A stretch of 64,000 nt of DNA, from NCBI RefSeq assembly GCF_016863435.1, contig NZ_BOOW01000049.1:1-64000 (forward strand), given 5' to 3'. How positions within the stretch are numbered: position 1 is the first letter of the stretch; each line of letters opens with the position of its first letter. Positions 52,980-62,381 of this stretch are shown piece by piece. The notes below the pieces were generated by a model, which saw only the letters and a list, made by a program, of their open reading frames with translations, did no database searches and was not told the DNA's origin. The position numbers and the translations under genes were made by a program. The stretch is from Sinosporangium siamense (lineage in GTDB: Bacteria > Actinomycetota > Actinomycetes > Streptosporangiales > Streptosporangiaceae).

Positions 52980-54000
52980 ATTCCTCAACACCCTGTACGT
53001 GCAGACCCAAGGGGCCAGCCTGCACCTCCACCACGACAGCCTCAAAGTGGTCGCCCCCGAGGTTCCCAAACGCACGCTGCCGCTGCGGCGACTGGACGGC
53101 ATCGTCGTCTACGGGCACGTCGCCGTGTCCGCAGACCTGCTGATCAGATGCGCCGACGAGGGCCGCTCGGTTGTCTGGATGAGCCTCTCGGGGCGGTTCC
53201 TCGGACGGGTCGACGGCCCGGTCCGCGGCAACGTGCTGCTGCGTCACGCCCAGCATCTCGCGCACGCCGACAGCGGAAAACGCCTGCAGATCGCTCGCAG
53301 CTGCGTCGCGGGCAAGCTCCAAAACTCTCGTCAGGTCCTGCTGAAGGGAGCACGCGACGCGGCACCGGCGTTGCAGACCGCGTTGCGCGGCTTGAGCGAG
53401 GACCTGCAAGAACTGCTGACACGGTGTTCTGAGGCGGCCGATCTCGACGAGCTGCTGGGAGTCGAGGGTCACGGCGCCCGCCTGTACTTCGAGGGCCTGT
53501 CCGGCATGCTGCGCACCGACCTCGACATCCCTGCCTTCACGGTCCGGATCAGGCGCCCGCCCACCGACCCGGTCAACGCTCTGCTCTCCTTCCTGTACGG
53601 TCTTACCCGGGCACTCGTGCATGGGGCAGCCGAGCAGGTAGGTCTTGATCCCTACCTCGGATTCCTGCACGGATTGCGCCCGGGGAAGCCCGCGCTCGCT
53701 TTGGACCTCATGGAGGAGTTCCGCTCCATTCACGCCGACCGGTTGATGCTCAATCTGCTCAACCGCAGGCAGTTGCGGGGCGAGCACTTCGAGACCTTGC
53801 CCGGCGGTGCCGTACAACTCACCGATGACGGGCGCAAGCTCGTCCTTACCGAATGGCAGGGGTGGAAGAACAGGGAATGGCCCCATCGGGTGCTCGGCCG
53901 GAAGGTCTCAGCGTCCCTGCTCCCGGTGGTCCAGTCCCGGCTGCTCGCCCGCCATATCCGAGGAGAACTGCCTGCCTATGTGCCGTGGACGGTCAGCTGA
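52972..54000 (+). CDS. cas1: Cas1 integrase
   Basis: A 342-aa Cas1 of the I-C type. Metal ligands are placed as E174 (YFEGLSGM), H233 (FLHGLRPGKPALALDLMEEFR) and D245 of that same segment, with spacing matching the family. N-terminal beta domain begins LNTLYVQTQGASLHLHHDSL. With Cas2 it inserts new spacers at the leader end. ATG 52972 lies inside the cas4 end. Confidence 0.95.
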   Translation: MTEFLNTLYVQTQGASLHLHHDSLKVVAPEVPKRTLPLRRLDGIVVYGHVAVSADLLIRCADEGRSVVWMSLSGRFLGRVDGPVRGNVLLRHAQHLAHADSGKRLQIARSCVAGKLQNSRQVLLKGARDAAPALQTALRGLSEDLQELLTRCSEAADLDELLGVEGHGARLYFEGLSGMLRTDLDIPAFTVRIRRPPTDPVNALLSFLYGLTRALVHGAAEQVGLDPYLGFLHGLRPGKPALALDLMEEFRSIHADRLMLNLLNRRQLRGEHFETLPGGAVQLTDDGRKLVLTEWQGWKNREWPHRVLGRKVSASLLPVVQSRLLARHIRGELPAYVPWTVS

Positions 54001-54290
54001 TGCAGCTGCTGCTGACCTATGACGTGGTCACCACGACACCGGAGGGGCGACGTCGGCTGCGGAAGATGGCCAAGCTGTGCGAGGGGTACGGCCATCGCGT
54101 GCAGCGGTCGGTCTTTGAGATCGTCTGCGACGACGCCGAGTTGCTGACCTTGCTGGACGGTGCGCGGCGGATCATCGATGCCAGTGGTGATTCGGTGCGG
54201 GTCTATCGCCTTCCTGCCAACGGGTTCGCGGCTGTGCATCGGCTTGGCGTTGCCGAGCCGGCACCTCATCATGACCCGTTGATCTTGTAA
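54000..54290 (+). CDS. cas2: Cas2
   Basis: A 96-aa ferredoxin-fold protein, MQLLLTYDVVTTTPEGRRRLRKM, with the conserved Asp in YDVV, and QRSVFEIVCDDAEL. It dimerises as the core of the Cas1-Cas2 integration complex. ATG 54000 overlaps the cas1 stop by one base. Last gene of the operon. Confidence 0.94.
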   Translation: MQLLLTYDVVTTTPEGRRRLRKMAKLCEGYGHRVQRSVFEIVCDDAELLTLLDGARRIIDASGDSVRVYRLPANGFAAVHRLGVAEPAPHHDPLIL

Positions 54291-54346
54291 TCGGCTCGGT
54301 CACGCTATCAGGATCGCCATCCTTATGGGGGTGGTCGTGCCTTGTT

Positions 54347-54564
54347 GCTTGAGAACAGAACAGTGGTCCTGTTTCGCCCCTTCCAGGTGTCTTCCTGAGC
54401 CTTCTTTGCGAAGGTAGTTTGAGGCCGCAGGATGATCTAGGAACCTCTAGTGCTCATGCGACACGCGGGAGGTTCCGAAGTCCATACCGGGCTGTTGGTG
54501 ACGAAAGAGCTCGCTGACGACAGCCCGGAGATGTTCTGATACACACAATTCCTGCTCAGGAACT
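54347..54564 (+). promoter_or_regulatory. Leader of CRISPR array 2
   Basis: Carries the blocks shared with leader 1: GCTTGAGAACAGAACA (54347-54362); the hairpin element with perfect arms GGAACCTC (54440-54447) and GAGGTTCC (54469-54476); and CTCAGGAAC just before the first repeat. Sequence between the blocks differs from leader 1, so the blocks are under selection. Confidence 0.72.
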
Positions 54565-54936
54565 CCAGCACCGGCCCTTCGCGGCCGGTGAGCATCGCAA
54601 CCCAGAGGCATGGGAAGCGTACAAGTCCAGCGCTGACCAGCACCGGCCCTTCGCGGCCGGTGAGCATCGCAACGGCAGATTGCGTAACATCCGATCGGCG
54701 TTCCGCTCCAGCACCGGCCCTTCGCGGCCGGTGAGCATCGCAACACGAGTGCTGAGGTGCGGTGGAAGAGCCCGCGACAGCCAGCACCGGCCCTTCGCGG
54801 CCGGTGAGCATCGCAACTGGGACGACTGGCGCGGCGAGCCGACCCGGCCGGGCCTAGCATCGACTCTTCGTGGCTGGCGATCATCACAACCGGTGCTGCC
54901 GTACATCTCGCCCGACCGTCGGTGAGCATTTGCAAC
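54565..54936 (+). CRISPR. Type I-C CRISPR array 2, four intact repeats plus decayed end
   Basis: Repeats at 54565, 54637, 54708 and 54781, all variant B (loop CTTCGC), with 34-36-nt spacers. A diverged copy at 54853-54890 (ends GATCATCACAAC) and a half copy ending GAGCATTTGCAAC at 54936 mark the old end. The IS21 element begins 38 bp further on. Confidence 0.93.
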
Positions 54937-55103
54937 ATCACATGATCGACGATCCCGTGGCTCTGTAGGTGAATGTGGGAGCCAGATGTCGGTCAGTGGC
55001 TCCGTGGCGCTTGGCGGGGCTGGGGCCGTATTAGCGAATTCCAGAGCCACCTGAGGGTTGGCGGTGCGAGTATCGAAGCGTTACTCCGTGTGAGGAGACG
55101 CAG

Positions 55104-56223
55104 GTGGCGCACCTGAAGTCCAAGGTGGAGGTATTCGCAGCGATTCGCCGGGATTCTCGTGCGGGGCTGTCGGGTCGGCAGATCGCGATCAAGTATCGGG
55201 TCAGCCGGAACACGGTGGCTGAGGCGCTGCGTCAGCCGTGGCCGGAGCCGAGGAAGAAGATGGCCCCGCGGGCGAGCCGGTTGGATCCGTTCAAATCGTT
55301 GATCGACGAGATGCTGCGAGCCGACCTGGACGCGCCACGAAAGCAACGGCACACAGCCAAGCGGATCTTCGCGCGGCTGATGGACGAGCACCAGGCGATG
55401 GAGATCTCGTATCAGATCGTCCGCGCCTACGTCGCTCACCGGCGGGGCGAGATCCGAGTAGAGGCCGGCAGGGATCCGCCGGAGGCGTTCATCCCGCAGT
55501 CGCATCTGCCGGGCGTCGAGGCCGAGGTCGACTTCGGGGACGTGACGGTCCGGATCGCGGGTGAGCAGGTGAAGTGCTTCCTGTTCTCTTTCCGCCTGTC
55601 GTATTCGGGCAAGGCGGTCCACCGGGTGCTGGCCACCGGAGGGCAGGAAGCGTTCTTCGAAGGACACGTCCACGCTTTCAGCGTGCTGGGCGGAGTCCCG
55701 ACGGGCAAGGTCCGCTACGACAACCTGAAGGCCGCGGTCTCCGCGGTGCTGGGGTTCACCGGGCCCGGACCGAGTCCGCCCGCTGGACGGCGTTCCGCGA
55801 GCACTACGGAATCGAGGCGTTCCACTGCCGGCCGGGGATCAAGGGCGCCCACAGTGGGCGGCGGCGTGCAAGGCCCACGGCGACCGCGACGGCACCCGCG
55901 CGCTGATCGAAGTGCTGCTCCTGGCCCGCTACCTCCCCACCGAGCATCTGGTCACCGGCCTGGCCGCCGCGCTGCGGGCCGGCGCGCTCACCGCGGACGC
56001 GGTCGCCCTGGAGGCCCGCAAAGCCGCTGAGGAAGACGAGCAGGCCGCTCCCGAGCCCGCCCAGCACGACGGCCACGAGGCGACGGTGACGTTCCTGACC
56101 GAGCGGCGCCTGGCCCAGCTTCCCCGCGACACCCGGCCGCTGCCCTCGGTGACGGCCTATGACCAGCTCCTCAAACGCGCCCGGCCGTCCGGCGAGCGCC
56201 CAGCCCAGGGAGGAACACTATGA
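55104..56223 (+). pseudogene. istA: istA transposase, frameshifted and internally deleted
   Basis: Starts MAHLKSKVEVFAAIRRD, with an HTH (LSGRQIAIKYRVSRNTVAEAL) and the DDE core start (AEVDFGDVTVRIAG, DNLKAAV). After about 55760 the frame shifts: RTESARWTAFREHYGIEAFH continues in another frame, then the QWAAACKAHGDRDGTRALIE tail in a third. The segment expected between GIKGAH and the C-terminal domain is missing by roughly 100 residues. Its end overlaps istB as ATGA. Confidence 0.85.
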
Positions 56224-57005
56224 GCACCCCCCAGCGCGGCATAACCGAGCACGCCGCCCAGGCCTCCATCGACCATGCCTGCCGGATGCTCCGCCTGCCC
56301 AGCATCCGCGCTGCCTTCCCCGAAATGGCCGAGCAGGCGACCCGCGAGCAGATGTCCTATCTGGGATTCCTCGCCGAACTGCTGCTGACCGAATGCGACG
56401 ACCGCGCTCGCCGCCGCTCTGAACGCCGCATCAAGGCCGCCCAGTTCCCCCGCGACAAGACTTTGCGCGCCTTCGACTTCGATGCCAACCCCAACGTCGA
56501 TCCCGCCGTCATCCACACGCTCGCCACCTGCGAATGGGTGAAGAAGGGCCAGGCCCTCTGCCTGATCGGGGACTCCGGCACCGGTAAGTCCCACCTGCTC
56601 ATCGCCCTCGGAACCGAGGCTGCGATGAACGGCTACCGGGTCCGCTACACCCTTGCCACCAAGCTCGTGAACGAACTCGTCGAGGCCGCCGACGACAAGG
56701 TCCTGGCCAAGACAGTCGCCCGCTACGGACGCGTCGACCTACTCTGCATCGACGAACTCGGCTACATGGAACTCGACCGGCACGGCGCCGAGCTCCTCTT
56801 CCAGGTCCTCACCGAACGCGAAGAGAAGAACAGCGTCGCCATCGCGAGCAACGAGTCCTTCTCCGGCTGGACCCGCACCTTCACCGACCCGCGCCTCTGC
56901 GCAGCGATCGTTGACCGCCTCACCTTCGCCGGCAACATTATCGAGACCGGCACCGATTCCTACCGGCTCGCCCAAACCCGAGCCCGCGTCGAACAAGCCA
57001 TCTGA
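56220..57005 (+). CDS. istB: IstB-type AAA+ ATPase of IS21 element
   Basis: A 261-aa DnaC/IstB-like ATPase, full length. Walker A is GDSGTGKSHLL (about residue 117), Walker B LLCIDELGYMEL, sensor-like VAIASNESFSGW and the end YRLAQTRARVEQ. IstB helps IstA choose and hold target DNA. Intact although its partner is broken. Confidence 0.93.
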   Translation: MSTPQRGITEHAAQASIDHACRMLRLPSIRAAFPEMAEQATREQMSYLGFLAELLLTECDDRARRRSERRIKAAQFPRDKTLRAFDFDANPNVDPAVIHTLATCEWVKKGQALCLIGDSGTGKSHLLIALGTEAAMNGYRVRYTLATKLVNELVEAADDKVLAKTVARYGRVDLLCIDELGYMELDRHGAELLFQVLTEREEKNSVAIASNESFSGWTRTFTDPRLCAAIVDRLTFAGNIIETGTDSYRLAQTRARVEQAI

Positions 57006-57020
57006 CTATCACCCTCAGCA

Positions 57021-57062
57021 ACGAGAGCCATGCCCTGCTCCGGGGGGCATGGCTCTCGTTTT
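57021..57062 (+). terminator. Strong intrinsic terminator after istB
   Basis: ACGAGAGCCATGCCC (57021-57035) pairs perfectly with GGGCATGGCTCTCGT (57045-57059) and is followed by TTTT. A 15-bp stem with a nine-base loop; a textbook Rho-independent terminator inside the IS right end. Confidence 0.88.
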
Positions 57063-57358
57063 CACTGACAGGACAAACCCCGACGATCATCAACTGGCTC
57101 TCGAACTCACCGACATCCGGCTCCCGCCCCAGCTTCATAACCAATCCCGGCGTCGTGTCGGCGTGCCAAGACGAGATCAGCGGCCTATGGAGTGAGCCCG
57201 AGGCTCTCTGCGACTTCTTCCAGCGCGAGATTGCGCATCTGGATCCGCCGGTCTCTTTCCCAAGGCGCGCCATGGGTCGCACTTGGCCCGCAATCTCTTG
57301 ACTAGAGCGATCCTCGTGTGCGAAAAGCACCGCCATGTATGTTGCCTAGGACGAGCCG

Positions 57359-58096
57359 GTGACCGAGCCACAGCCGGACGGCGTCGAACTGCTGGACGTT
57401 CACCGTCTGTGCCTGGTCGAGACCGCCGCGCCGAAGGTGCCACTCAAACACCGATTGGCGATGGATAGGGTGTGGGATGAGGCGGTGAGGGTCAACCCCG
57501 GCAGTCTGTTCGAGGGGCCGGTGGTGGCGTGCGCGGGGCTGGAGCGGGACGAGCCGTGCAGCCTGGTGCTCTCCTGGACACGGGTGACCTACCGGCACTA
57601 CGCGCTGCGCTGGGTGCCGGGTGCCGAGGCGTTGGCGTCGTTGTTCGTCGTCGCCGTGCAGCCGGCCGATGACGGCGCTCTTCTGGTGGGACGGATGTCG
57701 TCATCCACGGCTGCCCCCGGTCGCTGGCAGCTTCCCGGTGGCTCGCTCGAGCCGCCGGACGCCGGTGAACAACTTGATGAGGCGGCCCTGCGCGATCAGG
57801 CCGCCCGGGAGCTGGCCGAGGAGACCGGCAGCGACCTGGAGCCCGCGGAGCTGACCCTGTGGGCGGTCACGCGCGGCGAGAACGGCAGCATCGGCGTGTT
57901 CTTCCGTGCCGAGGCTCGGCCGGAGCCGCTACTGCGAGAGCGGTTCACGGCCCTGCTGGCTGCCGAGGCGGCGCGAGGGCGTGACCCTAAACTGGAGGAG
58001 ATCACACTTGTCCGCTCCGTCATCGAGGTGGCACACCTTGCCGGCCCTCAGGTGGACTACCTGGAGCCGATCCTCCGCCGGCACAGCCGGGCATAG
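57359..58096 (+). CDS. NUDIX-domain protein with N-terminal extension
   Basis: A 245-aa protein. Residues about 95-220 are a NUDIX domain: SLFVVAVQPADDGALLVGRM, WQLPGGSLEPP and the box end ARELAEETGSDL, in which an insertion lengthens the loop after the first Gly. The N-terminal 90 residues (LDVHRLCLVETAAPKVPLKH, WDEAVRVNPGSLFEGPVVAC) match the NUDIX-like ADP-sugar-pyrophosphatase-type extension in actinomycetes. Start GTG 57359 follows AGGACGAG. Substrate unknown. Confidence 0.8.
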   Translation: MTEPQPDGVELLDVHRLCLVETAAPKVPLKHRLAMDRVWDEAVRVNPGSLFEGPVVACAGLERDEPCSLVLSWTRVTYRHYALRWVPGAEALASLFVVAVQPADDGALLVGRMSSSTAAPGRWQLPGGSLEPPDAGEQLDEAALRDQAARELAEETGSDLEPAELTLWAVTRGENGSIGVFFRAEARPEPLLRERFTALLAAEAARGRDPKLEEITLVRSVIEVAHLAGPQVDYLEPILRRHSRA

Positions 58097-58617
58097 CTGC
58101 AGGCGGCGCGCTCTAGTCGGCTCGCTGACTTCGCGCCGGGCTCACCGGACCTTACTACGGTCGTCGGCGTCCTCAACCGAATCGCGGTCCCACTCTGCAC
58201 GAGGTCGCCGGGAGTGGCGGGAGACACGGTGGGACCGCTTCGCCGACGGAGAGGACGCCACCCTGTTGCAGGGCGGGTGCTGCTCTACACCGCCGTCAAT
58301 CCCGGCAACCTGCTGGTCGGAGAGCTGGCGCGTGGGCGGTGGATTCGTCATGGCCGGCCCGGGGCGCGGCGTGGATCGGCCCGGCATGTCTAGTTGGGCA
58401 GTTGGTGGTCGCCGGGCATAGCGCCAAGTCGGCCGACTCATAGGCGGCCCGCTGCACGGTCTGGCAGGCAGCAGAACGCAAGGCGGTTATGCACGTTCTA
58501 CCGGGTGGCGGAGGCCGCTCATGAGCGTCGTTCCGTGGTGGTGACGAGCAACATCCATCTGTCGACATCGCACATGTTCGCGAGCCTGTGTCGGGCGCTG
58601 CCTGAAACGCACGGGGT
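58097..58617. other. Gap with IS debris
   Basis: No intact gene. Besides the istB scrap at 58496-58567 I see only short shadow frames. Probably remains of mobile elements. Confidence 0.45.
58496..58567 (+). pseudogene. Scrap of an IstB-like ATPase
   Basis: Twenty-four codons read FYRVAEAAHERRSVVVTSNI then HLST, the sensor-1 region of IstB-like ATPases (typically AYERRS...TSN). Surrounding sequence is not homologous in any frame. Confidence 0.4.
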
Positions 58618-58974
58618 TCAGCGTTGGTCGTCGCTGAGCAAGTTGGTGGCATCGGGGAGAGTCACGACGAGGTGGGGGTTCCAGCAGTCCGATTCCTGGG
58701 TGCCGATCTCGGCTCCGCACCCGGAGCAGACGAGGTTGGGACCGTCCAGCCCGGAGGGGCCGCAGCATCCGACGAGACGCTGGAGATCCGGATGCCGACG
58801 TGCGCCCGTGACGTCATCGGGATGCAGGACGAAGCCGTGGTTCCAGCTCGACGCATAGGTGCCTTTGGCTATGCAGGCTTGGCCAGGAACGTTTCGGATG
58901 GCTGGCGGAGTGTCCTCCTGGCTGATCTCTGAGGTCAGGGGCTGGCCGCAGCGGGCGCAGGCGAGGAATGACAT
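58618..58974 (-). CDS. Small Cys-rich (zinc-ribbon-like) protein
   Basis: A 118-aa protein opening MSFLACARCGQPLTSEIS, with later CGPSGLDGPNLVCSGCGAEI; CxxC pairs suggest zinc binding. SWNHGFVLHPDDVTGARRHP and WNPHLVV recur in actinobacterial hypothetical proteins. ATG 58974 lies eight bases after AGGAGGG. Function unknown. Confidence 0.7.
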   Translation of the reverse strand: MSFLACARCGQPLTSEISQEDTPPAIRNVPGQACIAKGTYASSWNHGFVLHPDDVTGARRHPDLQRLVGCCGPSGLDGPNLVCSGCGAEIGTQESDCWNPHLVVTLPDATNLLSDDQR

Positions 58975-59455
58975 GAACACCACCCTCCTGATCGGGGTCG
59001 GGGGCTTGGTCAGCGGGTCTTGAGGCCATCGTGTCGGACAGAAGAAGTCCAGGGGCGATCCGGTCGGTGGGATAGATCTTAATGCTCACGGCGGTCATTC
59101 CGAAGGCAGCAGCGACGACCTTGGGTCCAGGTGGTCGACCAGCTCGACCAGGCAGGTGCTGGGCAGCCTGCGGGGGCGGGACGCCGCAGGGGGCGAGGAC
59201 GTGGCTGATATGGGCGCTCGACGCTGATGCCGTCCCTGCTTTGGTGCCGTCCTGCGGGGGCAGGGGTGACGATGACGTGAGGGCTGGTGGTGCGCAGCCC
59301 ATCGCGGTGGTCCAGGCAGCGTTCCCGGATCTCCAAGCTCGCGGTAGTGGCCGCGAAGTGGCAACGCTTTGGCGTACCGGTGCCACGAAGCGTGCGTCAT
59401 GGTGGGCCGAGGCCGATATCGGTCCGCGCCGAGGCATCAGTGCAAGGAGATGACC
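58975..59455. other. Gap before the RsbW-like gene
   Basis: About 480 bp. A 123-codon + frame from 59082 exists but shows no domain and no ribosome site; competing minus frames are equally long. I do not call a gene here. Confidence 0.4.
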
Positions 59456-59971
59456 GTGCCCCCGACAACCGCTGAGTTGATCCGCGACTACGACCTGGGA
59501 GACCTGGTCGACCATACCGACGTTGCTCTCAGCGGGGGCGCCGCTTTTCAATTGCTCGCCCGACAGCGAGTGTCCATGGCATTAACCCATCGTGCCAGCG
59601 CAGAGCAGATCGGTGACGCGGTACTCCTAACCAACGAACTGGTTGGCAACGCCATCAAGCACAGCCGTGGGGTCGTCTGGATGATCTTGGAGGTCTACGA
59701 GAAGGGCGTCGTGGTGAGCGCCCTCGACCGTAAAGCCGACGTCAGCTCCATCCCAACGGCTTCGGCGGTGAATCAAAAGGGCGAAGCCGGAAGTGAAAGC
59801 GGGCGCGGCCTGTACCTGGTTGCGCAGTTCTCGACCGCTTGGGCGGCCCAGGCGATCGAGAGGGAAAAGACGTTCGATCTGACCGGTGGCGCCCTGCGAC
59901 GCAGGTATGGACCACGTAGTCACGCTCAGGGGGCAGAAGCCTGTCTAGGACCTGCAGGGACACCCAGCTAA
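59456..59971 (+). CDS. RsbW-like ATP-binding (HATPase_c) protein
   Basis: A 171-aa GHKL ATPase-fold protein: N-box VLLTNELVGNAIKHSRG, G1-like VVSALDRKADV, G2-like SESGRGLYLVAQFSTAW. This is the anti-sigma/kinase domain common in actinomycetes as a stand-alone protein. AAGGAG is six bases before GTG 59456, which I prefer to an ATG (59450) that overlaps it. No partner gene (anti-anti-sigma) is adjacent. Confidence 0.82.
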   Translation: MPPTTAELIRDYDLGDLVDHTDVALSGGAAFQLLARQRVSMALTHRASAEQIGDAVLLTNELVGNAIKHSRGVVWMILEVYEKGVVVSALDRKADVSSIPTASAVNQKGEAGSESGRGLYLVAQFSTAWAAQAIEREKTFDLTGGALRRRYGPRSHAQGAEACLGPAGTPS

Positions 59972-60087
59972 TCGGCCCTTGGCAACTCCTCGCCCAGAAC
60001 CTCAAATCCCCATGTTCCTGCCGACCCGAGGGGAACTACGCCTGAATGAGATGGCGTCTCCTCGGCCCGATGCGACCTGGAGAACCC

Positions 60088-60822
60088 ATGAACATGCAGA
60101 CCAGAGCCGTCATCCCACCGCGGGAAGGCAACTTGATAGTGGCGGAGCTGTTCGGCCCCACCTTGCAGGGCGAAGGGCCCAGCCTCGGCACACACGCGGC
60201 CTTCCTACGCCTGTCCCGGTGCAACCTGACCTGCAGTGAACGGATGCCGTGCGATTCCCCCTACACCTGGGACACCACCCGGTTCGATTTACGAAGAGAG
60301 TCGTCCCGGCGCAGTATCACTGGAGTGGGGGACGAACTGCTGCTCCTGGACACCGCCCTCGTAGTGATCACTGGCGGGGAGCCGCTGATCCAGCAAAAGC
60401 AGCTTGTTCCGCTGGTACGCCGCCTGGTTGACGCCAACCGCCGAGTTGAGTTCGAAACCAACGGCACATTCACGCCGCTCCCCGAACTTCTCATCGAGGG
60501 CGTCCGGTTTAACGTTTCGCCCAAGCTGTCCAACGCCGGCATGTCGGAGAGCTTGCGTATCGTCCCTGAGGCGCTGACCGCCCTGGTCGGCAGTGGCAGG
60601 GCAGTTTTTAAGTTCGTCGCCAGCGAGAGGTCGGACCTGGACGAGATCGAGGATCTCGTTCAGCGCTACGGACTGTCCCCGGTGTACGTGATGCCGGAGG
60701 GCAGGACTCCCGATGCTGTGATCACCCGGGCCCGCGAACTGGCCGACGACGTAATCGCCCGCGGCTGGTCCATGACTCAGCGCCTCCATGTCCTGCTGTG
60801 GAGCGACGAGCGCGGCCGCTGA
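60088..60822 (+). CDS. queE: 7-carboxy-7-deazaguanine synthase QueE
   Basis: A 244-aa radical-SAM enzyme. IVAELFGPTLQGEGPSLGTHAAFLRLSRCNLTC opens the family fold; the cluster loop is CNLTCSERMPCDSPYTWD, and VVITGGEPLIQ and EFETNGTFTPLP follow. QueE contracts 6-carboxy-tetrahydropterin to CDG. The usual motif is CX3CX2C with CDTPYTWD; here three extra residues sit between the second and third Cys (CX3CX5C), which is unusual. ATG 60088 follows GGAG. First gene of a 7-deazaguanine cluster. Confidence 0.9.
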   Translation: MNMQTRAVIPPREGNLIVAELFGPTLQGEGPSLGTHAAFLRLSRCNLTCSERMPCDSPYTWDTTRFDLRRESSRRSITGVGDELLLLDTALVVITGGEPLIQQKQLVPLVRRLVDANRRVEFETNGTFTPLPELLIEGVRFNVSPKLSNAGMSESLRIVPEALTALVGSGRAVFKFVASERSDLDEIEDLVQRYGLSPVYVMPEGRTPDAVITRARELADDVIARGWSMTQRLHVLLWSDERGR

Positions 60823-61035
60823 TCCCGCGAATCCCTTCAAGACACCTTATCTGAACAGTCACGTGGACCAAGCCCCTGTCAAGTTATCCACCGCTCCGTG
60901 CTTCCCGCCGTTCCTCCACCGCCTCAAAGGATCAGCAACCAGCCCAGTGCACTAAAGACGAAGCGTGGGAGTACATCGCTGTCGTACGGCCTTCCTCGCT
61001 CGCATCACCGAATCCCCGTCACACAGGAGGAGTCC

Positions 61036-61446
61036 ATGGACCTCAGTACGGTGCCACTCCCGTCCGGCAAGCACACCATCGGCAAGCTATTCGACTTCGA
61101 GGCCGGACACCAGCTACCCAGCCTCGCGCCTGACCACAAGTGCTCGCGGCAACACGGACACAGCTACGTAGTCGAGGTGATTCTCACCGCCCCTGTCCTG
61201 GCAGACCCGGGCTTCGTCACCGACTTCGGAGACCTCGTGCCATTCAAGAAGTTCCTGGACACCGAATTCGACCACCGCAACCTCCACGAGGTCATGCCCT
61301 GTGAGCCGACCTCAGAGCGCCTGGCTCACTTCCTGGCCGGATGGTTCATCCAGAACGTCGAACCTGGCATTGCCGGTCGGCTCATCGCCGTCCGGGTTCG
61401 TGAAACTGGGCGTAGTTGGGCTCGTTTCGACATAGGGGATCGATGA
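61036..61446 (+). CDS. queD: 6-carboxy-tetrahydropterin synthase QueD
   Basis: A 136-aa PTPS-family enzyme. Zinc histidines in AGHQLP and QHGHSY, catalytic Cys in CSRQHGHSY, VTDFGDLVPFKKFLDTEFDHRNL and the late Glu of CEPTSERLAHFLA are all present. It makes CPH4 from the FolE product. ATG 61036 follows AGGAGG. About 210 bp without a gene lie between it and queE. Confidence 0.93.
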   Translation: MDLSTVPLPSGKHTIGKLFDFEAGHQLPSLAPDHKCSRQHGHSYVVEVILTAPVLADPGFVTDFGDLVPFKKFLDTEFDHRNLHEVMPCEPTSERLAHFLAGWFIQNVEPGIAGRLIAVRVRETGRSWARFDIGDR

Positions 61447-61736
61447 CCCGGTCCTTAGCTTGATAGGTAGATAGATCGACATCGGGTTCCGGCTGATCAC
61501 CGCCTTGTGCATTCCCAGCCGAGTTTCAGCACGGCAGGCCCAAGTGGCCGTGATGCTAGAGGGCTCTACGGCAAAAGCTAGAGACCGAGGCCGCCCCCGC
61601 TCACAGGCGCCAAACTCAGCCGGCCGCTGACTAATGGCACATCACTGAGCCCCTGCACCTCGCGGCGTTCGCACTTCTCGGACGCTGGCACACCCCCTTG
61701 ATCAGCCCTCTGTCCCAGCTCTTGGAGGCGAAATCC

Positions 61737-62381
61737 ATGACGAAGGCCGTCTACTGTCCGGCGTCCGGCCAGGGTCCGGTCGTGCGACCCCAACCCGACC
61801 CGGTGGCTCCAGGACCGGTCGACATCGAGCGCGTCACCGAACTGATCGGCCAGCTCTTGGTCGCGTTCGGCGAGGACCCTGGGCGGGAGGGACTGGCTGA
61901 AACGCCGCCACGGGTCGCAGCCTGGTGGAACTCGTTTCTGTCGGCGGAGCTGTCGGCGAGGGGCGCGTGTTTCACCGAGGCCCGCCTGAGCAACCAGCTC
62001 GTCGTGGTCAGCGGCATGAGCGTGTGGTCCCTCTGCGAGCATCACCTGCTGCCCATGAACCTGGAGGTCGCGATTGGCTACCTGCCTGACGGCGAGATGA
62101 TGGGGCTGTCGAAGTTCGGGCGGATCGCTCTGCGTTACGCCGGACGGCTCCAAGTGCAGGAGCGCTTCACCCGGCAGGTCACCGAGGAGATCGGCGGCCT
62201 GATCGGCAGCAAGGACGTGGCGGTAGCCGTACGCGGCACCCACTTATGCATGAGCATGCGTGGGGTGCGGATGGAGGCTGCCCGTACCACCACGCTGCAG
62301 GCGAGCGGCCGGTTCCAGGACGATCCGGTGCTCTCCCAACAGTTCCTCGTCCTCGCCATGGGGCAGCGGGGGGCGGCGTGA
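61737..62381 (+). CDS. folE: GTP cyclohydrolase I FolE
   Basis: A 214-aa GCH-I. Zn and catalytic segments CEHHLLPMNLEVAIGYLP, GLSKFGRIALRYAGRLQVQERFT and GTHLCMSMRGVRM are complete. It supplies dihydroneopterin triphosphate, the first step of preQ0 synthesis. A second, dedicated folE beside queD and queE is common in deazapurine loci. GGAGG precedes ATG 61737. The next gene's ATG overlaps the stop. Confidence 0.94.
   Translation: MTKAVYCPASGQGPVVRPQPDPVAPGPVDIERVTELIGQLLVAFGEDPGREGLAETPPRVAAWWNSFLSAELSARGACFTEARLSNQLVVVSGMSVWSLCEHHLLPMNLEVAIGYLPDGEMMGLSKFGRIALRYAGRLQVQERFTRQVTEEIGGLIGSKDVAVAVRGTHLCMSMRGVRMEAARTTTLQASGRFQDDPVLSQQFLVLAMGQRGAA

Larger units (their letters stand above)
54974..57128 (+). 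mobile_element. IS21-family insertion sequence (decayed)
   Basis: Ends are inverted repeats: left 54974-54997 (TGTGGGAGCCAGATGTCGGT) and right 57105-57128, whose reverse complement reads GCGGGAGCCGGATGTCGGTG. They enclose istA and istB in the standard order. The istA copy is broken, so the element cannot move by itself. Target-site duplication was not identified. Confidence 0.75.

Noticed and set aside
59082-59453. A 123-codon plus-strand frame before the RsbW-like gene
   Set aside because: No Shine-Dalgarno, no domain, competing minus-strand frames of equal length.
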